From Congeria kusceri (taxonomy: Eukaryota > Mollusca > Bivalvia > Myida > Dreissenidae): a DNA stretch of 64,000 nt. The DNA lies in the NCBI GenBank assembly GCA_027627225.1, contig CM051027.1:85375951-85439950 (forward strand), in the 5' to 3' direction. The notes beneath the pieces are model-generated. The model did no database searches, was not told where the DNA came from, and worked only from the letters and a program-made list of their open reading frames with translations. Shown one piece after another: positions 1-12,155 of the stretch (position 1 is the stretch's first letter; each line of letters starts with the position of its first letter). Position numbers and translations under genes: made by a program.

Positions 1-1972
1 TTACTGTCAGTTGCTTAAGAGACCATCATTTTAAATTATCGTTTATAGTACTTTGTGGGAGTATAAATGTATTTATTTGAGGGTGTTGGTTGAAACTGGA
101 TATTCTTTTTGAAAATTTCAAGCTCGGGTGGTAATAGTTTTTTTTATTGCGTTAGGTTAAAAGTAAACCGATGGGTTGAGACCGCTGTTTTTGAAAAGAG
201 GAAACTTAAACAGAATCATTGGGTAATGCTTTAAATTTGTTTGAAACACAGCTTTCAGTTCTCGTCAGTAATTGTTTTAGCAGGAAGTTTTTCTTGATGG
301 TTTCAGGTTAGGCAAACAAAAAGCTTTATAAATGAACATGCGATGTGTACTGGGCATGTCAGCTTTACCAGTGACAATCCAAACATCCTGATACGTTCAG
401 TTTCAAGGTGTGTTGATATGGGCTAATCGCTGAGCTCCTGTAATAATTATATCAATACATGCCCTGCGTAAGTCTAATCATTAGTGCGAAATATAACATT
501 CTGGCTGTATCATGTCTAGGTTGGAGCTTTTAATAGCTTAATATATTTTTTTCCATTGGCTGGATCAGTGCATTCAAGTAAACATTAACGATGGGCTAAA
601 GCTGCTTCCAATTGATTTGCAAGACCTTATGCTTGTGCTTATTTGTGTCATCTTCAACTGTTTATGCATCTCTAAAACCAACTTAATATCACAACCTGAA
701 TGCCCATACAAGTGAAATTATTAAAATGACTTTGAGATCTTTACAATAATAAATGAAGATAATTATGTGCATTTTGTTAGAAGTCTGAGTCAAGATCTTC
801 TCATTAATGAAACTAAGGATTGAAAAAGGTAAACAAAAGGATTTATCTATTCTACAGATGCAAAACATTTTTAGCTCGACTATTCACCAAAAAGTTTGAG
901 CTATACTACTTAGCCGTTCATCGGCGTCAGCGTAGGTTTGCGTGCAACAAGTACATATCTCTGTAAATACTACAGATATTCCATAGAAACTTCACACATG
1001 TCGTCGGGGTCAGTATTTAAGATAACTGGCCAAGGCCCATTATTCTGACCTGCAATTTAGCAAAATTATGCCCCTTTTTGTAATGAGAAAATTCAGGTTA
1101 AGGTTTGCGTGCAAGTAGATATCTCTGAAACTACTACAGATATTCAATTGAAACTTCTTCGGGGCACTGACAGAATAATATATATACATTATCAAAGCGG
1201 AATGAACAGTCGAGCGCGATTATCATCTTGAGACAGCTTTTCTTGAAACTTACAAAGAAGTATAAAGTTTCTAAAAAGTTCTTGTTGAATTCCAACCCGT
1301 GAAACAATTTCAGATTCCTTAATTCCCAGATTTATTGCTTTAAATTGCACGGTCATAAAAAATTCTGTATTATAAACAATTACATTATATTAATACCAGA
1401 AAAGACTGTGTCTGTGAATGAGTCTGTGCAAGCCACCATGTTTAAAATGTTTGAAGAATATTTTGATATCTTATTTATGGAAATGTATAAAATCATTGTT
1501 GACTGTCTCATTAACTACTTGGTATTTCAGTAAATTGGTCGTCAACTTCAAATAGATTCTTCTGTATATACATGTAAAGTACACTTTGTCTTGAGCATGT
1601 GTCTGAATTAAATTAGAAAATAAAGATTTTGAATGGCATCAAGCCAGAATGAGGCAAGATGAGGTATTTAATTAAATAGCCTTGATATCACTAGGGTAAA
1701 TGTTTATTATTCCAATGTACCACTAAAAATCAATTAGGGTATTTGGATAGTCCAGGCTACTTATTTAAAATTAATTTCTGACCTATTTAATGTGAAACCA
1801 AATATTGAATAATTCTATATTCATGTATTGTATAATATAAACATGTATGCTTCTCGTGCCCAGTTCATACAGACACAAGCAGTTATCGAACACAATAGGC
1901 TGTAAATAAATATGTTCAAACATTTTGATAATGATAAAAGAGAACCAGGCTGTCATGTAAATGTATTATAAT
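1..1972. other. AT-rich non-coding sequence with one dispersed repeat
   Basis: No supported gene. A repeat fragment occupies about 870-1200: it begins ttttagctcgactattcacc and holds two degenerate direct copies of a unit starting ggtttgcgtgcaa (about 937 and 1098). The short ORF at 1345-1533 has no recognisable domain. Confidence 0.5.
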
Positions 1973-2235
1973 TGAGGCGTGTCGTGGGAAAACTGGGCTT
2001 AATGCATATGAGTAAAGTGTCATCCAGGAGTAGCCCGTGCAGTCCGCACAGGGTAATCCAGGACGGCGCTTTCCACTTTTATGGTATGTTCTGTTTCAAG
2101 GAAGTCTCTTCTAAATGTAAATCCACTGAAAGCGGAAAGTGCCGTCCTGGATTAGCCTGTGCGGACTGCACAGGCTAAGCGGGGACGACACTTTACGCAC
2201 ATGCATTAAGCACAGTTTGCCCACGTCATGCCTCA
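1973..2235. mobile_element. palindromic MITE, copy A
   Basis: A 263-bp inverted-repeat element with ends TGAGGCGTGTCGTGGG and CCCACGTCATGCCTCA. It has subterminal TTAATGCATATG / CATGCATTAAG and two internal inverted copies of AGCCTGTGCGGACTGCACAGG-like sequence. The same family recurs seven more times in this window. Confidence 0.85.
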
Positions 2236-2389
2236 AATATGTCCTTTAATTGAATCTTTTTGCCATCAAGAGGTAATACACTAGTGGCGTTTGTACATTT
2301 TTGTTTGTACATTTGAGATGTTTAAAAATTAACGTGTAACATTTTACTGCAAATTGACAACTCAATTTCATAAGAAGCAACGGGTAATT

Positions 2390-4327
2390 TAGTGGGGAAA
2401 TATTAAGGGTTAATTGACTTGGAAATGGGCAAATTGTAATGTACCAAATATACCAGGAAAATATACCTGCAAGAAACCCTAGGCCACCAGCTTGCAAACT
2501 GTTTGGACACTGTTCATAGGGAAAATAAATTGCATGTATTCGACACGTATATGTTGCCTGACATACTTGCCAGTATACTTCTGTAAATGTACACTTTATT
2601 TAAACAGTAATTGTATGTCAGGATATTGCAGTTTCACATACGTGTACATTGTACTTATTCCAACTGTGTAGGTTGTACACCGGTTTAATGGCTACAGGCC
2701 TTGGCAAAGTGGGACACAATATGTGTGGTCTAACAGCTAAAGGCCCTTGGCAAAGTGGGGCACAATATGTGTGGTTTAACAGCTAAAGGCCCGGGCAAAG
2801 TGGGACACAATATGTGTGGTTTAACAGCTAAAGGCCCTGGCACAGTGGGGCACAATATGTGTGGTTTAACATTTGTCTTTGCAGGATGTACTCAAATATA
2901 CAAAAGATGTTAGAATCGAACAACAACCAATAATAGCAGTTGATACATATATTCTTTTATAAGTTTTGTTTTATATGGATATTAAAACTACAGTTAAACA
3001 GAAAAAGAACACTGCAAACATACAGTGCTATAAATAAATAAAAATGTTGACAGTAACTAGCTTATAAATGTATATTTGACATATGCCTGAAAATGCTTGT
3101 ATCACTTTGCATTATTGTTTTCACTTCAAAATGAAGGAATTTACCAATTAGACCTACATTTTCTAGAAATTGTTATTGACGTATACCAAGAAGGTATGTC
3201 CAATGTTTTAAGAAATGGTTACCACATCCTACTTGTCAAGATAAAAGTTCAAATACACAATTTAAGTGGCAACTAAAATGTTCTCAATTTGTTGACATTG
3301 TTATAAAAGGTTTATTGCCCTATAAATCCAAGTAAGCCAAGTACACAGCCAGATAAGTTTATACTATATTTATATATGAACACTGACTGCGTCTGTAGAC
3401 ATGAGTCAAATGACATGTTGATACTTGCAAACACATTCGGACATAACAATGTCTCATCATTGCAAAACTTACGGTCATGAATGACGATATGGTTTTAAAA
3501 TGGGCGGGCAAGTGTAAAATAGCTTGTTATGTATTAATAGCGAAAAGGTGTGTCGCTACTAGCCATAAAATTTAATTACTAAATAATGTGATCTACATAT
3601 ACTGTAGACTATTTACATTCATCTGGTGACTAAGATTTATGTGAAGATGCCTCACAATCTGTGATTGCATTAATTCAGTTTGTTTTGGTACATAATGAGT
3701 ACATTTAATTTTAAGGCATGCACTTTAGAAAGTTTAGAGGAAATGAAGCAGTTTGATGCATACATTTGCATGATATTACAGTGTTGATTCTTCCTCCCAC
3801 TATTCAAAGTTAAGTTACTGCATGTGTATACATTTTTTCTGAAAATGATCATTTTGGTAATGGTAATGTGAAATTAAAGACCTTAATTCTAGAAAGAAGT
3901 AAACAGGTACTGCTAGGTAAAAATATTGCATTGTTTGGAATGCAATTTATTTTGGGGTATGTGGAAGAAGTGGTAAAAAAATGATTTCAAAAGTGAGACA
4001 TACATTCATGTGGTATTTGGAAATGATGAAATAAAACGTAATTGGGTGTACCCCGTAATACAATTTTTTGTAGTTCTGAAGTATGCATAAATTTAATGTA
4101 TCAATAGGAATGATTCAATGTCATGCTTTATCATGATTGTTGGAAGTATAATGCCAAGTCATTGTGCAAACACCGTTTGACATGCAAGTTACTTTCCCTA
4201 TGAACAGTGTCCAAACAGTTTGCAAGCTGGTGGCCTAGGGTTTCTTGCAGGTATATTTTCCTGGTATATTTGGTACATTACAATTTGCCCATTTCCAAGT
4301 CAATTAACCCTTAATATTTCCCCACTA
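2390..4327. mobile_element. 1.9-kb element with about 135-bp terminal inverted repeats
   Basis: The left arm (2390 to about 2530) is repeated inverted and almost perfectly at about 4190-4327; outer ends are TAGTGGGGAAATATT / AATATTTCCCCACTA. The interior is AT-rich with a 46-bp tandem array and no transposase ORF. It behaves like a foldback or long-TIR non-autonomous element. Clear target-site duplication was not seen. Confidence 0.75.
2684..2870. repeat. 46-bp tandem repeat, 4 copies
   Basis: Four units around gggacacaatatgtgtgg with the linker tttaacagctaaaggccc, lying inside the long-TIR element. Confidence 0.85.
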
Positions 4328-5380
4328 AAACAATTTTGGTAGCCGTTGACATCCCTAATTTGTATATAATATTTTAAGAAAACATCATGCAAAAACATTG
4401 GCTGGATGTATAAGGCAAAACTGTTGTGTTTTTGACAGACAGTTTTTGGTTACAGATTTGTAGGTGGTTAATGGAGGTGATATCACCATGATAGTAGCGT
4501 ATTAGCACTTATGCCCCCTATAAATTATCTACTTAGTTGAATATTTATTGCAATATTTTACAAGACTGACAAGTATAAGATGAATTACCAGGCTGCCCAG
4601 AAATGACCTGCTTAACCACTGGTGGTAGATATTCAGGTAACACACTATTATGTGAAGTTGGAATAAGATGTCAAACATAGAATAATCTGTTTTATTACAG
4701 CAATGTTTTATATGCCGTTTACCATTTGTAATTTAAGAATTTTGCGGAGTAATTAGTGCAATAGACACCTGCATATATAACTGCATCAGTAAATTTGATT
4801 TTACCACAAAACTGTATACTTGTATGCATTTACAAACTTTTCACACAAAAAATGGACCTGTGTCCATGCGTACATGAACGCAGTCAATAAATGCAGCAAA
4901 AATGATCAAAGACACAATCAGTTTTAATGAAAGTCATGGAAAAATGCTAGCTATACCAAAAGTATTGACAGAATATAACATTCACATAAACAACATGAAA
5001 TGCTCAGTTTTATGTGAAAGAAGAACAAAAATCATGTCCATTCTATGTTTGATGTCTTATTGTAACTTCACATAATACAGTGTAAGGTGTTTGTTAATTG
5101 AACTAATTGCTCATTAATTAATTAAAACACACTCATACCTCTGCTGGACTGTGTGGGATTTAGAATGAAATGATTTTATTTCTATTTGTTGTTAGTTATA
5201 ATTTGGTCTATCAAAGGGACTTAGAATACCTCTCAATATAGCGAGAGAGGAAAACTAACTCTTTCAAGTGCTAATAGTTAGTGTAATTACTTAAGGGTTA
5301 TAACAGGAAAAAAGTAATAAATGTATATGAACTGTACGTTAAGAATAACCATGTGTTTTTACGGCAGGTTTTAAGTAGGC
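4328..5380. other. non-coding AT-rich sequence
   Basis: Nothing recognisable on either strand; no ORF with domain-like composition. Confidence 0.5.
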
Positions 5381-5924
5381 CTTAGGCCGCTTATCCATAT
5401 GTCCCTATCTGCATCTGCAAAAAATCAAACATGTGGAAAACAGTTGAACCGTTTCCATATGGCCGCAGTCCGTTTCCGCAAAGCCCAACCGCCAAAAATC
5501 GCATGGTGAGCGATTTTATGTGGATGCGGTCGACAAATTATCTCACTCAGCGAGTTGAACAAAAGGTATATGAAAAGTAGCAGCAATAGTCTAGGGGCAA
5601 TCGAATATCGCAACCTAAGACTCACAGAGTACAGTAACTCGTTAATAAGGGGTAACCTGCTTACAATCATGGCTGATGAATGTTGGACGCTAATAAATAT
5701 TGTTAAAATCCACCAACTGTGAATGTTTTCATATACTGGCATAACAAATGTGCAACCGACTAAATTAAAATGTTTAAATTCTTTTAACTCAGGTATCGTA
5801 ACTCTTTGGAAAAAAAAAATCTAAACTGTTTGACGATGTATGTGGATATGTGGAAAAGCGTGTCCCCCCCCAAAAAAAATGCTGATATAGATGTGGATGC
5901 AGACATATAGAACAGCGGCCTTAG
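5381..5924. mobile_element. 0.54-kb TIR element (MITE)
   Basis: The left end CTTAGGCCGCTTATCCATAT and the right end (read inverted) CTAAGGCCGCTGTTCTATAT form imperfect terminal inverted repeats. Subterminal copies of CATATGGCCGCAGTCC-like and TGTGGATATGTGGAAAA-like blocks lie inside. The 105-codon - strand ORF (5425-5742) is not protein-like. Confidence 0.6.
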
Positions 5925-5992
5925 AGTTTTTATTTGGCTCATATTTACCTTCTTTTTTTATTCTTTGAATAATCCACCTTGTTATTAAATTA

Positions 5993-6600
5993 CACCAAGA
6001 CCCCGCTTTACGACCACCTCGATTTTACGACCACCCCGCTAAAGCGGACACTTTTTAACCGCTATTCCGTATTACGACCACTAATCCCAGACCGAAAGTA
6101 CCAAATACTTCTCAAAATTACCCCGTTATTGCGACCAGTGTCATTTAACAGCATATGTCGTGGAAATAACCAACTGCTAGAGTGGTATAAAAGGAGTGTG
6201 TGAAACACAATGGAACAACTGTTTTGATAAGGGATTAACAAATCAACTGTTTATTAGATAATGTTAATTGACACTAAACTGACAGCCAGTGGGTAACACT
6301 GATGAATGCTGAACCTTAAATGGACTTAGTCAAATAAAGTTTTAATTAATTTCCGACTTAATGTTAAGTTCATATTCATAATATAAGTTACATAATTTGT
6401 ATTCAATAAAATTTATTTATTGAAAACAAATCGGACATTTCGTCTATTCAATATTCATTATTTTCATTAAAACTTAAAATTATACAGACGTATGCATGTA
6501 CTGACTCGGTGATCTGCCGTACCTCGATAATACGACCACCTCGCTATAAAGACCGCTTTTATTAAGACCCCCAAGTGGTCGTATTTGCAGGGTTTTACTG
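5993..6600. mobile_element. pogo/Tc1-like MITE
   Basis: Ends CACCAAGACCCCGCTTTACG and (inverted) CAGTAAAACCCTGCAAATAC with internal repeats of TACGACCACCTCG on both strands. A TA precedes the left end; the right TA is mutated to TG. No coding capacity. Confidence 0.6.
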
Positions 6601-7810
6601 TGGTATTCTTAATTATATTGCACATAATTCTGAGCATTAAATACGATTACCTGGTAGTTATCATTTATTTTGACAAGTCAAACAACAGTTCTCAGAAATT
6701 CCAATGTGTGGAGGATTGGAAATTGGGAATTGAAAATGCATATGCATTGGATACAGCATGAGTCATCAACTGAGTGCTACAGAATCTGCACAGCTCTGAT
6801 AAAGTTACCTGGGAAGAGCAGCAAGCTGTTTGAGTATATTGAAACATTAATTAACAAATCATATCTGTGCGCCTGTTTCTGCTTTATTAATTTTCCATAA
6901 ATTTATCTTTAAATTCTGGGTAATCTGACTTAGGTGCGACGACATATTCCCTATGGATATATTGTCACAGATTTTGGATAGATTGCATTACCACTACATT
7001 TACTACATACAGTGATACTTTTTATGATCTGTTTACGTTGTGCATTTTTTGTTTATTATGTGACGATCGGGGCATATGACATGTTTACTTTGCCTCTTGG
7101 TAGAAATATTTGAAATGTCGAATAATACTAGTAATAAACCAGTCAGTGTTCGTAAAATCACATCAAATGATGTAAACAATAGATTGTGTTAGGATTGCTT
7201 TACCTTGATACAACATTGATATACAAAGGATGGGAGATTGCAGTAAACAAGTAAAAGGTGTTTCCAATATAATTAAATTGAAATTGGGTCACTAATGTGG
7301 ATGCTTCATCTCTAACATTATAATTTAATGTTAAATTCATTTTATGTTCATTTTGCGGGGTGATGTAAATAGGACTGATTTAAACAGGATTATTTCAGTG
7401 TGTGCTGTGCATACACGTACATTTTGAATTTTATCATGCAAAATGTCATCTTAGCTGTATTTAAAGAGAAACTGCTTCAATTAATATAGGTATCAAATTC
7501 ATCACCTATAGTTTTCAAATATGGCAGAAAAGATTAAAGAAAATTATGGCCTGGTTTTAAGATTCTTTATCAGAGTGTGTTTGTTCTAAAATGATAGTGA
7601 AAATGAAAGCCTGCATATTGGCAGACGAAGGTAGTGATAGTACAAGTTTACATTTACACTGTTCTATTAATGGTCATTAATGTATTGTGGGCTTGCCAGA
7701 TTGGGGATCAATATTGGGCTCGTTATTCAATCAAGCTATATAAGGCAAAGAAGCAGTAAATAACAAGTTTGTTAAGTTACTAAATCAGATAATATGTGTC
7801 CATTTCCATT
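6601..7810. other. non-coding sequence
   Basis: No supported gene. A 76-codon ORF at 6670-6900 has mixed composition but no recognisable motif and no convincing splice context. Confidence 0.45.
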
Positions 7811-9078
7811 GTAAGCTGACATCGAAAGCTGATGTCCACTAGTGGCAATTACTGTCAATATCACATATATTGTAAGCTGACACCGAAAGCTGATGTCCAC
7901 TAGTGGCAATTACTGTCAATATCACATATATTGTAAGCTGACATCGAAAGCTGATGTCCACTAGTGGCAATTACTGTCAATATCACATATATTGTAAGCT
8001 GACATCGAAAGCTGATGTCCACTAGTGGCAATTACTGTCAATGTCACATATATTGTAAGCTGACACCGGAAGCTGATGCAGTTACTGTAAATATTAAGTA
8101 TATTGTAAGCTGACACCGAAAGCTGATGTCCACTAGTGGCAATTACTGTCAATATCACATATATTGTAAGCTGACACCGAAAGCTGATGTCACTAGTGGC
8201 AATTACTGTCAATATCACATATATTGTAAGCTAACACCGAAAGCTCATGTCCACTAGTGGCAATTACTGTCAATATCACATATATTGTAAGCTAACACCG
8301 AAAGCTAATGTCCACTAGTGGCAATTACTGTCAATATCACATATATTGTAAGCTGACACCGAAAGCTAATGTCCACTAGTGGCAATTACTGTCAATATTA
8401 CATATATTGTAACTTGACACCGAAAGCTAATGTCCACTAGTGGCAATTACTGTCAGTATCACATATATTGTAAGCTGACATCAAAAGCTAATGTCCACTA
8501 GTGGCAATTACTGTCAATATCACATATATTGTAAGCTAACACCGAAAGCTGATGTCCACTAGTGGCAATTACTGTCAATATCACATATATTGTAAGCTGA
8601 CATCAAAAGCTAATGTCCACTAGTGGCAATTACTGTCAATATCACATATATTGTAAGCTAACACCGAAAGCTGATGTCCACTAGTGGCAATTACTGTCAA
8701 TATCACATATATTGTAAGCTAACACTGAAAGCTGATGTCCACTAGTGGCAATTACTGTCAATATCACATATATTGTAAGCTAACACCGAAAGCTGATGTC
8801 CACTAGTGGCAATTACTGTCAATATCACATATATTGTAAGCTAACACCGAAAGCTGATGTCCACTAGTGGCAATTACTGTCAATATCACATATATTGTAA
8901 GCTAACACCGAAAGCTGATGTCCACTAGTGGCAATTACTGTCAATATCACATATATTGTAAGCTACCACTGAAAGCTGATGTCCACTAGTGGCAATTACT
9001 GTCAATATCACATATATTGTAAGCTACCACTGAAAGCTGATGTCCACTAGTGGCAATTACTGTCAATATCACATATAT
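7811..9078. repeat. 61-bp satellite array, about 21 copies
   Basis: The unit starts gtaagctgacaccgaaagct and continues gatgtccactagtggcaatt and actgtcaatatcacatatatt. The period is 61 bp (starts at 7872, 7933, 7994, 8055 and so on). One unit near 8073 is shortened. Each unit carries the 10-bp palindrome CCACTAGTGG. Confidence 0.95.
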
Positions 9079-9320
9079 TTAATAATTCATCCCCAGTTAC
9101 AAGAAGAACATGATTTGAATGTATGCTGACTTAAGAGAAAGTTGTTAGTATTCTAATTGAAAGCTTATTGCATGCTTATATTTAATTAAAGCAATAGTTG
9201 GTTACAATGTTCTTGAACTTTGTGGGCAATTTGAGCAAGATGTGTTTGTTTTTTTTGTTTTTTTTTTTGGGGGGGGGACATGTAAATTATCAACTTGATA
9301 CAAATTTGGTTTCAGTTTAC

Positions 9321-11735
9321 TAGTAAGCAGTTTCATACTTTCAATCATTCTTGAAATAAATTAAATAAACCTTTAGAATTAGTAAAAGTCTTCCAAACGA
9401 ATTTTAGTAAGCAGTTTCATACTTTCAATCATTCTTGAAATAAATGAAATAAACCTTTAGAATGAGTAAAAGGCTCCCAAATGATTTTTAGTAATCAGTT
9501 TCATACTTTTAATCATTCTTGAAATAAATGAGATAAACCTTTAGAATGAGTAAAAGGCTTCCAAATGATTTTTAGTAAGCAGTTTCATACTTTCAATCAT
9601 TCTTGAAATAAATGAAATAAACCTTTAGAATGAGTAAAAGGCTTCCAAATGATTTTTAGTAATCAATTTCATACTTTCAATCATTCTTGAAATAAATGAA
9701 ATAAACCTTGAGAATGAGTAAAAGGCGTTCGAATGATTTTTAGTAATCAGTTTCATACTTTCAATCATTCTTGAAATAAATGAAATAAACCTTTAGAATG
9801 AGTAAAAGGCGTTCGAATGATTTTTAGTAATCAGTTTCATACTTTCAATCATTCTTGAAATAAATGAGATAAACCTTTAGAATGAGTAAAAGGCGTTCGA
9901 ATGATTTTTAGTAAGCAGTTTCATACTTTCAATCATTCTTGAAATAAATGAAATAAACCTTTAGAATGAGTAAAAGGCGTTCGAATGATTTTTAGTAAGC
10001 AGTTTCATACTTTCAATCATTCTTGAAATAAATGAGATAAACCTTTAGAATGAGTAAAAGGCGTTCGAATGATTTTTTGTAGTCAATTTCATACTTTCAA
10101 TCATTCTTGAAATAAATGAAATAAACCTTTAGAATGAGTAAAAGGCGTTCGAATGATTTTTAGTAAGCAGTTTCATACTTTCAATCATTCTTGAAATAAA
10201 TGAGATAAACCTTTTGAATGAGTAAATGGCTCCCAAATGATTTTTAGTAATCAATTTCATACTTTCAATCATTCTTGAAATAAATGAAATAAACCTTTTG
10301 AATGAGTAAAAGGCGTTCGAATGATTTTTAGTGAGCAGTTTCATACTTTCAGTCATTCTTGAAATAAATTAGATAAACCTTTAGAATGAGTAAAAGGCTT
10401 CCAAATGATTTTTAGTAATCAATTTCATACTTTCAATCATTCTTGAAATAAATGAAATAAACCTTGAGAATGAGTAAAAGGCGTTCGAATGATTTTTAGT
10501 AATCAATTTCATACTTTCAATCATTCTTGAAATAAATGAGATAAACCGTTAGAATGAGTAAAAGGCTCCCAAATGATTTTTAGTAAGCAGTTTCATACTT
10601 TCAATCATTCTTGAAATAAATGAGATAAACCTTTAGAATGAGTAAAAGGCGTTCGAATGATTTTTTGTAGTCAATTTCATACTTTCAATCATTCTTGAAA
10701 TAAATGAAATAAACCTTTAGAATGAGTAAAAGGCGTTCGAATGATTTTTAGTAAGCAGTTTCATACTTTCAATCATTCTTGAAATAAATGAGATAAACCT
10801 TTTGAATGAGTAAAAGGCTCCCAAATGATTTTTAGTAATCAATTTCATACTTTCAATCATTCTTGAAATAAATGAAATAAACCTTTTGAATGAGTAAAAG
10901 GCGTTCGAATGATTTTTAGTGAGCAGTTTCATACTTTCAGTCATTCTTGAAATAAATTAGATAAACCTTTAGAATGAGTAAAAGGCTTCCAAATGATTTT
11001 TAGTAATCAATTTCATACTTTCAATCATTCTTGAAATAAATGAAATAAACCTTGAGAATGAGTAAAAGGCGTTCGAATGATTTTTAGTAATCAATTTCAT
11101 ACTTTCAATCATTCTTGAAATAAATGAGATAAACCGTTAGAATGAGTAAAAGGCTCCCAAATGATTTTTAGTAAGCAGTTTCATACTTTCAATCATTCTT
11201 GAAATAAATGAGATAAACCTTTAGAATGAGTAAAAGGCTCCCAAATGATTTTCAGTATGCAGTTTCATATTTCATTCTTGAAATAAATGAGATAAACCTT
11301 GAGAATGAGTAAAAGGCTCCCAAATGATTTTCAGTAAGCAGTTTCATACTTTCATTCTTGAAATAAATGAGATAAACCTTGAGAATGAGTAAAAGGCTTC
11401 CAAATGATTTTCAGTAAGCAATTTCATACTTTCATTCTTGAAATAAATCAGATAAACCTTTAGAATGAGTAAAAGCCTTCCAAATGATTTTCAGTAAGCA
11501 GTTTCATACTTTCATTCTTGAAATAAATGAGATAAACCTTGAGAATGAGTAAAAGGCTTCCAAATGATTTTCAGTAAGCAGTTTCATACTTTCATTCTTG
11601 AAATAAATGAGATAAACCTTTAGAATGAGTAAAAGGCTTCCAAATGATTTTCAGTAAGCAGTTTCATACTTTCATTCTTGAAATAAATGAGATAAACCTT
11701 GAGAATGAGTAACAGGCTTCCAAATGATTTTTGGA
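9321..11735. repeat. 84-bp satellite array, about 29 copies
   Basis: The unit contains tagtaagcagtttcatactt, tcaatcattcttgaaataaa and ctttagaatgagtaaaaggc. The period is 84 bp (9321, 9405, 9489); units after about 11250 lose about 5 bp. A 588-bp (7-unit) higher-order repeat is visible at 9990-11238. The - strand ORFs inside it exist only because 84 is divisible by 3. Confidence 0.95.
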
Positions 11736-12033
11736 TGGTAAGAATCAGCACATTGTGGTTTTAAACATTTTAGGAAGCTCCACATACATGGATTGATTAT
11801 GACTCGTCTTATCTAGCAGATTGCAATGTGGACACCATACCATATTGTTTTAATGAAAATCATAAATCTTTGAAAAAAAAAATCTTAGTTTAGGATGCTC
11901 TTATAAGACCGTTTCCCAATGTTTTTGTGTAAATTAGAGGCAAATTTGTCTATCTTATAACCCAGTAAATACAGTAACTAAAATAATTGCTTTGATAATT
12001 TAGTAACATTCATGTATATTTCCTGTGTTCCAG

Positions 12034-12155
12034 CGTGTGTGACGGTGGACGGGGATGCCACGTTCTTGCACCGCTGTGACAGCCTGGAGCCCTGCGTGGA
12101 CACACCCATCTCTGTGGACCCGGAGCCTGATAGATTCTTCAGCACGGAGGACATG
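12034..12155 (+). CDS. ABR: ABR-like exon 1 (first visible): N-terminal linker
   Basis: The acceptor is ttccag and the donor is ATG|gtgagc. The exon begins with the last two bases of a split codon and ends in phase 0. It gives 40 residues rich in Asp, Glu and Pro (for example [19 protein letters not shown]), the kind of acidic low-complexity linker that precedes the DH domain in ABR. An upstream exon must supply the first base of the split codon; I could not find it in 1-12033. The GC content is clearly higher than in the surrounding AT-rich DNA. Confidence 0.8.

Noticed and set aside
1972..2178. ORF ending ...[12 protein letters not shown], repeated at 27320-27526
   Set aside because: It is a translation of the palindromic MITE, not a gene.
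7811..9078. CRISPR-like array
   Set aside because: The 61-bp units are contiguous with no unique spacers and lie in a eukaryotic gene; it is a satellite.
10129..10944. Two near-identical 75-codon - strand ORFs
   Set aside because: They are the 84-bp satellite read in an open frame; their identity reflects the 588-bp higher-order repeat.
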